DNA of 64,000 nt, from contig NZ_LIVV01000004.1 of the NCBI RefSeq assembly GCF_001905825.1, positions 619,687-683,686 of the forward strand, written 5' to 3'. Below, one piece after another: positions 1 through 8,188 of the stretch (position 1 is its first letter; the number at the start of each line of letters is the position of its first letter). A program made the position numbers and the translations under genes. Below the pieces are notes generated by a model. It was not told where the DNA came from and searched no databases. It saw only the letters and a program-made list of their open reading frames with translations. This DNA is from Streptomyces sp. CB02009 (GTDB taxonomy: Bacteria > Actinomycetota > Actinomycetes > Streptomycetales > Streptomycetaceae).

Positions 1-1
1 C

Positions 2-1108
2 AAGCTCGACGCCGGCGTGGTCTCCGCCCTGACCGAGCTCTCCCGCCGCGACCGGCTCGCGGACGGCTTCTCCTCCCGCCTCGGCGAGCGCCCCGCCTGC
101 GACCTCCTGGAGGAGCCCGGCGCGGTCGACGAGGCCGCCTCGCTGCTCGCCGCCCGCCTCTTCCACGGCGGCCCGGCCGCTCCCGGGCCCGACTGGTCCC
201 CGGTGGAGTGGAGCCAGTACCCGGAGGAGGTCGTCGACCGGAAGTGGCGCACCGACGCGGCCCGGCTGCACCAGGTCCTCGACGGCCTCGGCCTTGCGGA
301 CGGCACGGCGAGGGGCGCGGGCGGTGAGCGCGTGGCCGAGGGCCCGACGCTGACCCGGGTGATCGCCCACCTGGCGACGGAGCCGACGAAATCCGCCGAG
401 GTCGAGGTCGAGGCCGACGCTGACACTGACACTGACACTGACGAGGTCGATGCCGACACCCACACCGACGCCGCCCTCGATGCCGGCGCGAGCGCCGATG
501 CCGCCGGTACCCCCGACTCCGCCGGTACCGATACGGACACCGACGCCGAGCACGCCACCGACCTGGCCACCGACGTCGCCACCGACGCCGACCTCGACCT
601 CGTCCTCGATGCCGAGCACGCCGAGGACACCGAGGACGACGACGAGCCCGTCAACCCCGCCGCCGAGGCCCTCGCCGGCGCGCTCAGCGCGCTCCTCGCG
701 CGCGAGGAGGCCGCCCGGGAGGCGCGCGTGGCCGCCAGCGCCCTGACCGCCGAGGCGGCGGCCCGCAGCGCGGAGAAGGACGGCGGCCACTCCGGTGGCA
801 CGTCCGCCCCCGTCGTCAGCGGCCCGGACGGCCCGCTGCCGCTCTTCCCGCTCCAGCCGCCCCGCTCCGGCCGCGACCTGCTCGCCGACCACGTCACCGC
901 GATGGTCTGCTGCGCGGCGGTGGACACCGCCGAGGCCACGCCCGGTCTCGACTGGCTCGACGGTCCCGCGCTCCTCGTCGGCGGCGAGCGGGCGACGGAC
1001 CTCGGCCCGCGCGTCCTCGCGCTCGTCGAGGACGGCGACCCGGAGCCGCTGCGGGTCTGGCTGGCCCGCACGGGGGTGCGCCCCGAGAAGCCCGTACGCC
1101 TGGTGTGA
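2..1108 (+). CDS. Hypothetical protein, 5' end outside window
   Basis: The reading frame is open to the left edge, so the true start lies upstream; 368 residues are visible. I do not recognise a family. The middle of the visible part (about residues 130-215) is a low-complexity acidic stretch rich in Asp, Thr, Glu and Ala, encoded partly by a TGACAC hexamer repeat. It is flanked by better structured, Leu/Ala/Arg-rich sequence, including a C-terminal part with the ending RPEKPVRLV. It ends 343 bases before the next gene on the same strand. In Streptomyces the region upstream of purC commonly carries large uncharacterised proteins, and that is all the context offers. No signal peptide or membrane segment is seen in the visible part. 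Confidence 0.7.
   Translation, partial: KLDAGVVSALTELSRRDRLADGFSSRLGERPACDLLEEPGAVDEAASLLAARLFHGGPAAPGPDWSPVEWSQYPEEVVDRKWRTDAARLHQVLDGLGLADGTARGAGGERVAEGPTLTRVIAHLATEPTKSAEVEVEADADTDTDTDEVDADTHTDAALDAGASADAAGTPDSAGTDTDTDAEHATDLATDVATDADLDLVLDAEHAEDTEDDDEPVNPAAEALAGALSALLAREEAAREARVAASALTAEAAARSAEKDGGHSGGTSAPVVSGPDGPLPLFPLQPPRSGRDLLADHVTAMVCCAAVDTAEATPGLDWLDGPALLVGGERATDLGPRVLALVEDGDPEPLRVWLARTGVRPEKPVRLV
421..443 (+). repeat. TGACAC hexamer microsatellite inside CDS
   Basis: Three perfect TGACAC units and a partial fourth encode part of an Asp-Thr run. The unit length is a multiple of three, so changes in copy number would keep the frame. Confidence 0.7.
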
Positions 1109-1451
1109 GCCGCCGGGGGAGCGCTGGAGGCTCAGCCAGGCGCCGGGGACGGCCGCCGCTTCCGAACGCCCGGAGGACCGCCGCTTCCGCCCCCGGAAAG
1201 CCTCCGCTCCCGAGCGCCCCGGAAGGCTCCGGAGCGCCCCCGGAGACCACCCGTTTCGGAGCCCCGACTTCCACTCTCGCCAATTCACGACGAACGGTGA
1301 CGGAGTGCGTGCGTTATGTGATGTGCTGGAGACCGTCACTGACAGAGGCACGGACCAAGGGCCTGCACCAGGGGCACGAGGCGGCACAGCAGGGACACAC
1401 AAGCCACAGGCACTGACCAGCCGGCCCGGGGGAGTCGAGGGAGGGGCGCAC
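1109..1451. other. Intergenic region with GC-rich short repeats
   Basis: This gene-free stretch separates two same-strand genes. Its first half (about 1150-1260) consists of degenerate CGCTTCCG / CCCGGAGG-type motifs able to form several overlapping hairpins, which could end transcription of the upstream gene. The second half is less GC-rich and probably holds the promoter of the next gene. No small gene with a convincing ribosome site was found. Confidence 0.4.
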
Positions 1452-2912
1452 ATGGGGGCGGACCAGATCAGACGGTGGGAGTCGGGTGCGCTGGCGCACG
1501 CCGTCACCGATCCCTTCGGCCAGGGCCCGCTGCCCTGGCTGCGCGGTTCCGAGAACTACTTCGACGACACCGGGCAGATGGTCCCCTGGTACGCGGACGA
1601 GATCCTGGCCCGGGGCGGCAGCGGCGGCCCGCGCACGGCCGACGACGTCCGGCGCCAGATCAAGGGCTTCGCGTCCGACGGAGCCGTGGCACCCGGCGAG
1701 TCGATCGACTTCCACATCACGGTGGACCCGCCGCAGCAGTTCTCGGTCGACGTCTACCGGATCGGCCACTACGGCGGCGACGGCGCCGCGAAGATCACCA
1801 CGAGCCCCCGGCTCTCCGGGATCGTCCAGCCGGCCCCGCTGACCGCCGACCGCACGGTCTCCTGCCACCACTGGTGGCAGTCCTGGCGGCTGCAGGTCCC
1901 CAGCTACTGGACGATCGGGGCGTACGTCGCCGTCCTCACCACCGCCGACGGCCACCGCTCGCACATCCCCTTCACGGTCCGCGACAACCACCCGGCCGAT
2001 CTGCTCCTCGTCCTCCCGGACGTGACCTGGCAGGCGTACAACCTCTACCCGGAGGACGGCCACACCGGCGCCAGCCTCTACCACGCCTGGGACGAGGAGG
2101 GACGGCTGCTGGGGGAGCAGGACGCGGCCGTCACCGTCTCCTTCGACCGCCCGTACGCGGGCGCGGGGCTGCCCCTCCACGTCGGGCACGCCTACGACTT
2201 CATCCGCTGGGCCGAGCGCTACGGATACGACCTGGCGTACGCCGAGACCCGCGATCTGCACGCGGGCCGGGTCGACCCGGGCCGCTACCGGGGCCTGGTC
2301 TTCCCCGGGCACGACGAGTACTGGTCGGTGCCGATGCGCAAGACCGTCGAGCTGGCCCGCGACCAGGGCACGTCGCTGGTCTTCCTCTCCGCCAACACCA
2401 TGTACTGGCAGGTGGAGTTGGGTCCTTCGCCGTCCGGGGTGCCGGACCGGCTCCTCACCTGCCGCAAGCGCCGCGGCCCCGGCCGGCCCGCGCTCTGGCG
2501 CGAGGTCGACCGGCCCGAGCAGCAGCTCCTCGGCATCCAGTACGCGGGCCGGGTGCCCGAACCGCACCCGCTGGTCGTACGGAACGCCGGGCACTGGCTC
2601 TGGGACGCCACCGGCGCCGGTGACGGCGACGAGCTCCCCGGCCTCGTCGCGGGCGAGGCCGACCGCTACTTCCCGCGGACGCCGCTCCCCGAGCACCAGG
2701 GCCGCATGCTGCTCGCCCACTCGCCGTACCGCGACGGCGAGGGGGCGCTCCGGCACCAGGAGACGAGTCTCTACCGGGCGCCGTCGGGTGCCTGGGTCTT
2801 CGCCTCCGGCACCTTCGCCTGGTCGCCGGCGCTCGACCGGCCGGGCCATGTCGACGCCCGGGTCCAGCGCGCCACCGCGAACCTCCTCGACCGGATCTGC
2901 AAGAGGGACTGA
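1452..2912 (+). CDS. N,N-dimethylformamidase large-subunit-like protein
   Basis: The 486-residue product resembles the C-terminal domain of the N,N-dimethylformamidase beta (large) subunit family. Recognisable blocks include IDFHITV and YRIGHYGGDGA near the N-terminus, the aromatic segment WQAYNLYPEDG, the block FPGHDEYWS and a C-terminal SGTFAWSPALD. Members are cytoplasmic and typically described as amidase-like with a glutamine-amidotransferase-like fold; the substrate here is unknown. The ATG is chosen because GAGGGAGGGG lies just upstream and because homology begins soon after; the frame is open further upstream without a matching ribosome site. There is no small-subunit gene next to it, so dimethylformamide hydrolysis as such is not implied. 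It precedes purC by 88 bases and could be cotranscribed with it. Confidence 0.75.
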   Translation: MGADQIRRWESGALAHAVTDPFGQGPLPWLRGSENYFDDTGQMVPWYADEILARGGSGGPRTADDVRRQIKGFASDGAVAPGESIDFHITVDPPQQFSVDVYRIGHYGGDGAAKITTSPRLSGIVQPAPLTADRTVSCHHWWQSWRLQVPSYWTIGAYVAVLTTADGHRSHIPFTVRDNHPADLLLVLPDVTWQAYNLYPEDGHTGASLYHAWDEEGRLLGEQDAAVTVSFDRPYAGAGLPLHVGHAYDFIRWAERYGYDLAYAETRDLHAGRVDPGRYRGLVFPGHDEYWSVPMRKTVELARDQGTSLVFLSANTMYWQVELGPSPSGVPDRLLTCRKRRGPGRPALWREVDRPEQQLLGIQYAGRVPEPHPLVVRNAGHWLWDATGAGDGDELPGLVAGEADRYFPRTPLPEHQGRMLLAHSPYRDGEGALRHQETSLYRAPSGAWVFASGTFAWSPALDRPGHVDARVQRATANLLDRICKRD

Positions 2913-3000
2913 GCGGGGGGTCACACGGCCTGGCGGCGGGGGCCGCCCGGATGTGCGAGAGAATCGGACACGCTCCTGGATCAACCTACGCGGAGGAACC

Positions 3001-3909
3001 GTGTCCGGATTCGTAGAAAAGCCCGAGCCCGTCCAGGTCCCGGGCCTCACCCATCTCCACACGGGCAAGGTGCGCGACCTGTACCGGAACGAGGACGGGA
3101 ACCTCGTGATGGTGGCGAGCGACCGCATGTCCGCGTACGACTGGGTGCTGCCCACCGAGATCCCCGACAAGGGCCGGGTCCTCACCCAGCTCTCCCTGTG
3201 GTGGTTCGACCGGCTCTCCGACCTGGTCCCGAACCATGTGATCTCGACCGAGCTGCCGGCCGGCGCCCCCGCCGACTGGGCGGGCCGCACCACGGTCTGT
3301 ACATCGCTGAACATGGTCCCGGTCGAATGCGTGGCCCGCGGCTACCTGACCGGCTCCGGCCTCCTGGAGTACGACGAGTCCCGCACGGTCTGCGGTCTCG
3401 CGCTGCCCGAGGGCCTCGCCGACGGCTCCGAGCTGCCCTCCCCGATCTTCACCCCGGCGACCAAGGCCGCCGTCGGCGACCACGACGAGAACGTGTCGTA
3501 CGAGGAGGTCGCCCGCCAGGTCGGCGCCGAGACGGCCGCGCTGCTGCGCCGGACGACCCTCGACGTGTACGGCCGGGCCCGGGGCATCGCCCGCGAGCGC
3601 GGGATCATCCTCGCGGACACCAAGTTCGAGTTCGGCTTCGACGGGGAGACGCTCGTCCTCGGCGACGAGGTGCTGACCCCGGACTCCTCGCGCTTCTGGC
3701 CGGCCGACCAGTGGGAGCCGGGCCGCGCCCAGCCCTCGTACGACAAGCAGTTCGTCCGGGACTGGCTGACCTCCCCGGCCTCCGGCTGGGACCGCAGGAG
3801 CGAGCAGCCCCCGCCGCCGCTCCCGCAGGAGATCGTGGACGCCACGCGCGCCAAGTACCTGGAGGCGTACGAGCTGCTGACCGGCCGGTCCTGGTCCGAC
3901 AGCTTCTGA
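3001..3909 (+). CDS. purC: Phosphoribosylaminoimidazole-succinocarboxamide synthase
   Basis: PurC (SAICAR synthetase) joins CAIR and aspartate, using ATP, in the eighth step of de novo IMP synthesis. The 302-residue protein has the expected family blocks: HTGKVRDLY near the N-terminus, SDRMSAYDWVLPTEIPDKG, the ECVARGYLTGSG segment and DTKFEFGFD near residue 200. The GTG start follows CGGAGGAACC at good spacing. Length is normal for the family. The gene is separated from the other pur genes of this window (9.1-17.6 kb) by a regulatory and transport cassette. A strong hairpin lies about 50 bases downstream of the stop. Confidence 0.97.
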   Translation: MSGFVEKPEPVQVPGLTHLHTGKVRDLYRNEDGNLVMVASDRMSAYDWVLPTEIPDKGRVLTQLSLWWFDRLSDLVPNHVISTELPAGAPADWAGRTTVCTSLNMVPVECVARGYLTGSGLLEYDESRTVCGLALPEGLADGSELPSPIFTPATKAAVGDHDENVSYEEVARQVGAETAALLRRTTLDVYGRARGIARERGIILADTKFEFGFDGETLVLGDEVLTPDSSRFWPADQWEPGRAQPSYDKQFVRDWLTSPASGWDRRSEQPPPPLPQEIVDATRAKYLEAYELLTGRSWSDSF

Positions 3910-3960
3910 GGCCCCGGCCCCCGGCGTACGCGCCGGGGGCACGCCCCGGGACACGAGAAA

Positions 3961-3985
3961 GCCCCCGGTCGATTCGACCGGGGGC
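3961..3985. terminator. Bidirectional hairpin between purC and tRNA-Gly
   Basis: An 11-bp perfect inverted repeat (GCCCCCGGTCG / CGACCGGGGGC, loop ATT) is followed by TTCTT on the plus strand and preceded by GAAA. It can serve purC on the plus strand and the tRNA on the minus strand. Confidence 0.8.
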
Positions 3986-3992
3986 TTCTTCA

Positions 3993-4068
3993 TGGAGCGG
4001 ACGACGAGATTCGAACTCGCGACCCTCACCTTGGCAAGGTGATGCTCTACCAACTGAGCTACGTCCGC
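3993..4068 (-). tRNA. tRNA-Gly(GCC)
   Basis: A complete cloverleaf reads on the minus strand from 4068. The acceptor arms are GCGGACG/CGTCCGC, the D-loop has the usual TTGGTA, the anticodon loop is TTGCCAA (anticodon GCC) and the T-arm has GTTCGAATC. The 3' CCA is encoded. It is nearly identical to the gene at 8032-8107, differing at position 9 (A here, G there). Confidence 0.97.
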
Positions 4069-4090
4069 ATGCGCCGTAGCGCGGAGCCAA

Positions 4091-4759
4091 CTATACCCAC
4101 CCTTTCGCCTGCGCGAGACGCACTGCCGTATGACGGTTCTCCGCACCGAGTTTGGCGGCGGCGGAGGAGAGGTAGTTGCGGACGGTTCCGGGGGACAGCG
4201 AGGCGCGCCGGGCGATCTCCGCGACGGGTGCCCCGTCGGCGGAGAACTCCAGTACCTCGGCCTCCCTCGCGGTCAGCGGGGAGTCCCCGGCGGCGATGGC
4301 GTCGGCCGCCAACTCCGGGTCCACGTAACGGTTTCCGGCGTGCACGGTACGGATGATCTCGGCGAGCCGCTGGGCGCTGACGGTCTTCGGGACGAAGCCG
4401 CGGACGCCGGCCGACAGGGCCCGCTTGAGGTGCCCGGGGCGGCCGTGGCCGGTCACGATCATGGTGCGGCAGTCGGGCAGTTCGTCCCGCAGGACTGTGG
4501 CGACCCTCACACCGTCCGCACCCGGCATCTGCAGATCGAGCACGGCGACATCGGGGCGGTGGGCGCGGGCCATGGCGAGTGCCTCGGGCCCGGTCGCGGC
4601 CTCGGCGACGACGACGAGATCGTCCTCGAGACCGAGCAGCGCGGCGACCGCACCACGGATCAGATGCTCGTCGTCGGCGAGCAGCACGCGCACGGGTGTG
4701 GGCGGCTGCGTGGAAGCGGGCGCGGGTACGGGCTCGGGACCGGCTCCGGGCGCGTTCAT
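4091..4759 (-). CDS. NarL/LuxR-family response regulator (DesR-like)
   Basis: The 222-residue protein has an N-terminal receiver domain (about residues 22-140) with acidic pocket ADDEH, phosphoacceptor Asp in VAVLDLQMPG and the conserved Lys in VPKTVS. A C-terminal LuxR-type helix-turn-helix follows (LTAREAEVLE, SLSPGTVRNYLS). This is the DesR/LiaR-like arrangement, and it most likely controls the adjacent ABC exporter on the same strand. Its ATG overlaps the stop of the sensor kinase by four bases (ATGA), indicating translational coupling. A short Pro/Thr-rich N-terminal extension precedes the receiver domain. An inverted repeat TGACA-N2-TGTCA upstream of the ABC operon is a candidate binding site. 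The signal is unknown. Confidence 0.93.
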   Translation of the reverse strand: MNAPGAGPEPVPAPASTQPPTPVRVLLADDEHLIRGAVAALLGLEDDLVVVAEAATGPEALAMARAHRPDVAVLDLQMPGADGVRVATVLRDELPDCRTMIVTGHGRPGHLKRALSAGVRGFVPKTVSAQRLAEIIRTVHAGNRYVDPELAADAIAAGDSPLTAREAEVLEFSADGAPVAEIARRASLSPGTVRNYLSSAAAKLGAENRHTAVRLAQAKGWV

Positions 4760-6051
4760 CGCCCGACCCCCGCCCGGGCCACCGGGATCCGGGCCGTCAC
4801 GAGGAAGGTGCCGTCGTCGCCCGGCCCCGCGTCGAGGGTCCCGCCGACGGCGGCGAGCCGCTCCCGCAGACCGACGAGCCCGGTACCGGCGCCTGCGCCC
4901 GAACCGTCGTCACCACCGTCACCGCCGCCGCCGAGCGAACCGGCGGCGCCGGAGCCGTCACCGCCCCCCGCTCCCGTCCGTACGCCGTCGTTCTCCACCG
5001 TCAGCAGCACCGTGCCCTCCTCCTCCCGCACGGCGATGGCGCAGCGGCGCGCGTCCCCGTGGCGCAGTACGTTCGTCGTGGTCTCCCGGACCACCCAGCC
5101 GAGCGCCGCCTGGACCTCGGCGGGCAGGTCGAGCGCGGGCCCCGGGGAGGCGACGGAGCAGTCGATCCCGGCGGCGTCGAGGACACCGCGCGCGCCCTCC
5201 AGTTCCACCCGCAGGTCCGCCTCGCGGTAGCCGCGCACGACGTCCCGCACCTCCCGCTGGGACTCCTGGGCGATGCGCTGCACCTCGATCATCTGGTCGA
5301 CGGCCTCGGGGCGTTCACGCCGCGCGAGCTGGACGGCGAGCTCGCTCTTGAGGGCGATCACGGAGAGGTTCCGGCCGAGGATGTCGTGCAGGTCGCGTCC
5401 GAAGCGGAGCCGTTCCTCGGCGACCGCGAGCCTGGCCTGCACGTCGCGTGCCTCCCGCAGCTCGAAGACGACGCCGAGGACCCAGAGCGACAGCCGGACG
5501 GTGACCGCGAGCCAGCCGGTGATGAAGACGACGCTGAGCACGGTCGTGACGCCCTGCGCCGTGTCCCGCTCGGTGAGCGGGACGAACACCAGGAGCACCC
5601 CGGCGAGCAGGGCCTGGTGCACGGCGACGGTCCGGCGGGGAAGGATCAGGCAGTGCCCGGCGAGGAAGGGCACGAGCGCCGCCCCGAGCATCCCGGGGAG
5701 CGCGCCGGCCACGTCGGCGGTGGCCGCCTCGAGGAGGACGGCTGTGGCGGTGGCGGCCGTGACCGCCGCGGCGGGGAGCACCTCGCGCGGCGGGAGCACG
5801 GTCCCGGGCCTGAGGTAGGCGTCCATGGCGCGGTGCAGGAAGCGGTGGCAGAGCACGCCGTTGGCGAGGTTGAGCAGCGGGGCGACGACGACGAGGAGGA
5901 GCGGGGCCTCGTGCCGGATCGGGCGGATCAGGAGCAGGAGGCCGAGGACGAGGACGGCGGCCCACAGCAGCATGTACGCGGTGACGCGGGTGTAGAGGTC
6001 GACCTTGGCCAGGCCGCTCCGGCCGTTCCAGCTCTTCACGGGCCTTTTCAC
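4756..6051 (-). CDS. Sensor histidine kinase, HisKA_3 family
   Basis: The protein has several hydrophobic segments in the N-terminal half (roughly residues 20-160), then a HisKA_3 dimerisation/phosphoacceptor region with the motif RDLHDILGRNLSV, then a C-terminal HATPase domain (VRETTTNVLRHG and a GLRERL box). An unusual Gly/Asp-rich low-complexity loop (GAGGGDGSGAAG and similar) interrupts the ATPase domain. This architecture matches kinases paired with DesR/LiaR-type regulators next to ABC-2 exporters, thought to sense membrane or drug stress. I prefer the GTG at 6051, preceded by AGAGGA, over the GTG at 6117. The latter has no ribosome site and would overlap the permease gene. The gene is last but one of a four-gene unit: ATPase, permease, kinase, regulator. 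Confidence 0.9.
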   Translation of the reverse strand: MKRPVKSWNGRSGLAKVDLYTRVTAYMLLWAAVLVLGLLLLIRPIRHEAPLLLVVVAPLLNLANGVLCHRFLHRAMDAYLRPGTVLPPREVLPAAAVTAATATAVLLEAATADVAGALPGMLGAALVPFLAGHCLILPRRTVAVHQALLAGVLLVFVPLTERDTAQGVTTVLSVVFITGWLAVTVRLSLWVLGVVFELREARDVQARLAVAEERLRFGRDLHDILGRNLSVIALKSELAVQLARRERPEAVDQMIEVQRIAQESQREVRDVVRGYREADLRVELEGARGVLDAAGIDCSVASPGPALDLPAEVQAALGWVVRETTTNVLRHGDARRCAIAVREEEGTVLLTVENDGVRTGAGGGDGSGAAGSLGGGGDGGDDGSGAGAGTGLVGLRERLAAVGGTLDAGPGDDGTFLVTARIPVARAGVGR

Positions 6052-6089
6052 GGGCGCGGATCCGTCCTCTCGCTGTCGCGCCGGGTTCC

Positions 6090-6923
6090 TCAGCGCCGGG
6101 GCTCCCAGCGGAACCACCGCTGGACAGCAAACACCGAGAGCGCGATCCAGGCCACCGTGACCGCCGCCGCGCCCAGCAGGTCTCCTCCCGCCACGCCGCC
6201 CGACCAGCCGGCGCGTACGAGCGTCATGACCCCGGTCACCGGCAGCAGTTCGCAGGCGGACGCGAGCCCGTCGGGAAGCATCGAGAGGGGGACGAAGAGT
6301 CCGGAGCCGAGGGAGGAGACCAGGACCAGCGGCAGTGCGGTGAGCTGGGCGCTCTCGGGTGTGCGGGTGACGGCGGAGGTGGCCGCGGCGACGGCGGTGA
6401 GCAGGACGGTGCCGAGGACGACACCGGCGAGGAGCAGGTCGGGCCGGGCGGGTGCGGGCAGGCCGAGGGCGGCGATGCCGCCGGCGGTCAGGACGGCGCT
6501 CTGGGCGAGGACGAGGGCGGCGGCCGGCAGGGCGATTCCGGTCAGGATCTCGGGGTCGGTCGGTTCTCCGGTGCGCAGCCGCTTGAGGACGAGGGCCTCG
6601 CGGCGGGCGGCGAACGCGGCGACGAGGTTGCTGTAGACGCCGATGAGGAGGGCCATGCCGAGGGCGCCGGTCACGGCGACCTCGGCGATGGTCGTGCCCG
6701 CCGTGCCGAGGTCGACGTCCTGGAGGGAGCTGCGGACCGCTCCGACCGTGAGGAGGGGGACGAGCAGGGCGCCGAAGAGCGCGGTGCGGTTGCGGACGAG
6801 GAGGGTGAGCTCGGCCCGCCCGAGCGCGGCGAGCCGCCTGCGGGAGGGGAGCGGCGTGCGGCGGGCGAGCGGCGTACCGGGGGTGAGCGGCGCAGGGGAG
6901 GTGAGCCGGGTGGGGGAACTCAT
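6090..6923 (-). CDS. ABC-2 type transporter permease
   Basis: This 277-residue integral membrane protein has about six predicted hydrophobic helices and the general layout of ABC-2 permeases. A cytoplasmic basic N-terminus ends in LAALGRAELTLLVRNRTALFG, and there is a long hydrophobic C-terminal half. Its ATG overlaps the stop of the ATP-binding gene by four bases, and the kinase gene starts 38 bases after its stop. With the ATPase it should form an exporter or drug-efflux pump in the cytoplasmic membrane; the substrate is unknown. The first about 25 residues are Pro/Thr-rich and the true start could be slightly downstream. Confidence 0.9.
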   Translation of the reverse strand: MSSPTRLTSPAPLTPGTPLARRTPLPSRRRLAALGRAELTLLVRNRTALFGALLVPLLTVGAVRSSLQDVDLGTAGTTIAEVAVTGALGMALLIGVYSNLVAAFAARREALVLKRLRTGEPTDPEILTGIALPAAALVLAQSAVLTAGGIAALGLPAPARPDLLLAGVVLGTVLLTAVAAATSAVTRTPESAQLTALPLVLVSSLGSGLFVPLSMLPDGLASACELLPVTGVMTLVRAGWSGGVAGGDLLGAAAVTVAWIALSVFAVQRWFRWEPRR

Positions 6924-7879
6924 CGAACGGCCTCCGGTTCCGGGGTCCGGGCCTCTGTCACGGTGTCCGCCGCGGCGGCGATGTCGAGGAAGGCCTCTTC
7001 GAGGGAGGCGGAGCGGGCGTCGAGCCCGTCGAGTCGTACGCCCTCGTTCCGGGCCCAGCCGAGCAGCGTGGCGAGGTCGTCCTGGAGGGATTCGGTACGG
7101 ATCTCCACCCGCCCCTCGTCCTCGGCGGCCCGCAGCCCCAGCGGGAGCCGGGCGGCGGGGACGTCGGCGGGGAGGGTGAAGCGGATGCGGGCGGGCCGGG
7201 CGGCGGTGACCTCGGCGGGGGTGCCGGAGAGGACGATCTGCCCGCGGTGCATGATCGCGAGCCGGTCGGCGAGGGCTTCGGCCTCCTCCAGGTAGTGGGT
7301 GGTGAGCAGCACGGTGGTGCCGCCGTCACGCAGGGCGCGGACGAGTTCCCAGGTGTCGCGGCGGCCTTCGGCGTCGAGGCCGGTGGTGGGTTCGTCGAGG
7401 AAGAGGACCTCGGGGCGGCCGAGGAGGGCGAGGGAGAGGTCGAGCCGGCGTCGTTCGCCGCCGGACAGCTGCTTGACCCGTACGTCCTCGCGTCCGGTGA
7501 GGCCGGTGGCGCCGAGGGCTTCGGCGGCGGGGCGGGCGTGGGTGGTGCAGCCCGCCCACATCCGCACGGTCTCGGCCACGGTCAGGTCGGAGGGGAAGCC
7601 GCCTTCCTGGAGCATCACGCCGATCCGGGGGCGGACGGCGGCCCGTTCGCGGTAGGGGTCGTGGCCGAGGACGCGGGCGGTGCCGGCGCTCGGGACGGCG
7701 AGGCCTTCGAGGAGTTCGACGGTGGAGGTCTTCCCGGCGCCGTTGGTGCCGAGGAGGGCGAAGATCTCGCCGCGCGGGACGGTGAACGAGATGCCGCGGA
7801 CGGCCTCGAAGTCGCCGGAGTAGCCGCGGCGGAGGCCTTCCGCCTCGATCGCGGGCGTCGCGTGGTTCGCGTGGGTCAT
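6920..7879 (-). CDS. ABC transporter ATP-binding protein
   Basis: The 319-residue ATPase shows all hallmark motifs: Walker A GTNGAGKTS, signature LSGGERRRLD, Walker B VLFLDEPTTGLD and the H-loop TTHYLEEAE. The C-terminal about 90 residues form the accessory domain typical of DrrA/NatA-like drug-export ATPases. It is the first gene of the minus-strand operon that continues through permease, kinase and regulator with four-base overlaps or short gaps. The upstream 60-70 bases contain a TGACA-AA-TGTCA inverted repeat, a plausible operator for the response regulator. Confidence 0.95.
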   Translation of the reverse strand: MTHANHATPAIEAEGLRRGYSGDFEAVRGISFTVPRGEIFALLGTNGAGKTSTVELLEGLAVPSAGTARVLGHDPYRERAAVRPRIGVMLQEGGFPSDLTVAETVRMWAGCTTHARPAAEALGATGLTGREDVRVKQLSGGERRRLDLSLALLGRPEVLFLDEPTTGLDAEGRRDTWELVRALRDGGTTVLLTTHYLEEAEALADRLAIMHRGQIVLSGTPAEVTAARPARIRFTLPADVPAARLPLGLRAAEDEGRVEIRTESLQDDLATLLGWARNEGVRLDGLDARSASLEEAFLDIAAAADTVTEARTPEPEAVR

Positions 7880-7938
7880 GTGTCCAGGCTTCCGGCGGCG
7901 CGGGCCGTCCGGCAGTGCGCGCTGTCACCGCCCGCTTC

Positions 7939-7950
7939 TGACAAATGTCA
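7939..7950. promoter_or_regulatory. Candidate operator TGACA-N2-TGTCA
   Basis: The perfect 5-bp inverted repeat TGACAAATGTCA lies 60 bases upstream of the ABC operon start. NarL/LuxR-type regulators bind short inverted repeats of this spacing, so it is a candidate site for the response regulator of the same operon. This is inferred from position and symmetry only. Confidence 0.45.
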
Positions 7951-7995
7951 TGGGGGCGGTGGGAGTCGGGGTGCCCGGGGCTCATGGGATACGCC

Positions 7996-8027
7996 GAAGG
8001 CCCCGGTTCCAGAGAACCGGGGCCTTC
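7996..8027 (-). terminator. Hairpin downstream of tRNA-Gly pair
   Basis: A 14-bp perfect inverted repeat (arms 7996-8009 and 8014-8027, core GGCCCCGGTTC, 4-base loop) lies just 3' of the tRNA gene at 8032-8107. It probably ends transcription of the tRNA-Gly pair. Confidence 0.8.
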
Positions 8028-8031
8028 GATC

Positions 8032-8107
8032 TGGAGCGGACGACGAGATTCGAACTCGCGACCCTCACCTTGGCAAGGTGATGCTCTACCAACTGAGCCA
8101 CGTCCGC
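8032..8107 (-). tRNA. tRNA-Gly(GCC)
   Basis: A second GCC glycine tRNA reads from 8107 on the minus strand, with encoded CCA, the TTGCCAA anticodon loop and GTTCGAATC T-arm. It differs from the copy at 3993-4068 by G instead of A at position 9. It lies 81 bases downstream of the divergent tRNA-Gly(UCC) and is probably cotranscribed with it. Confidence 0.97.
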
Positions 8108-8188
8108 ATTGCTGCCGCTCAGCTTTCACTGGGCGGTGCGAGCACCACTCTACCTGATGCACCGGAGTGCCTTGGTCTTGCGATGCAG

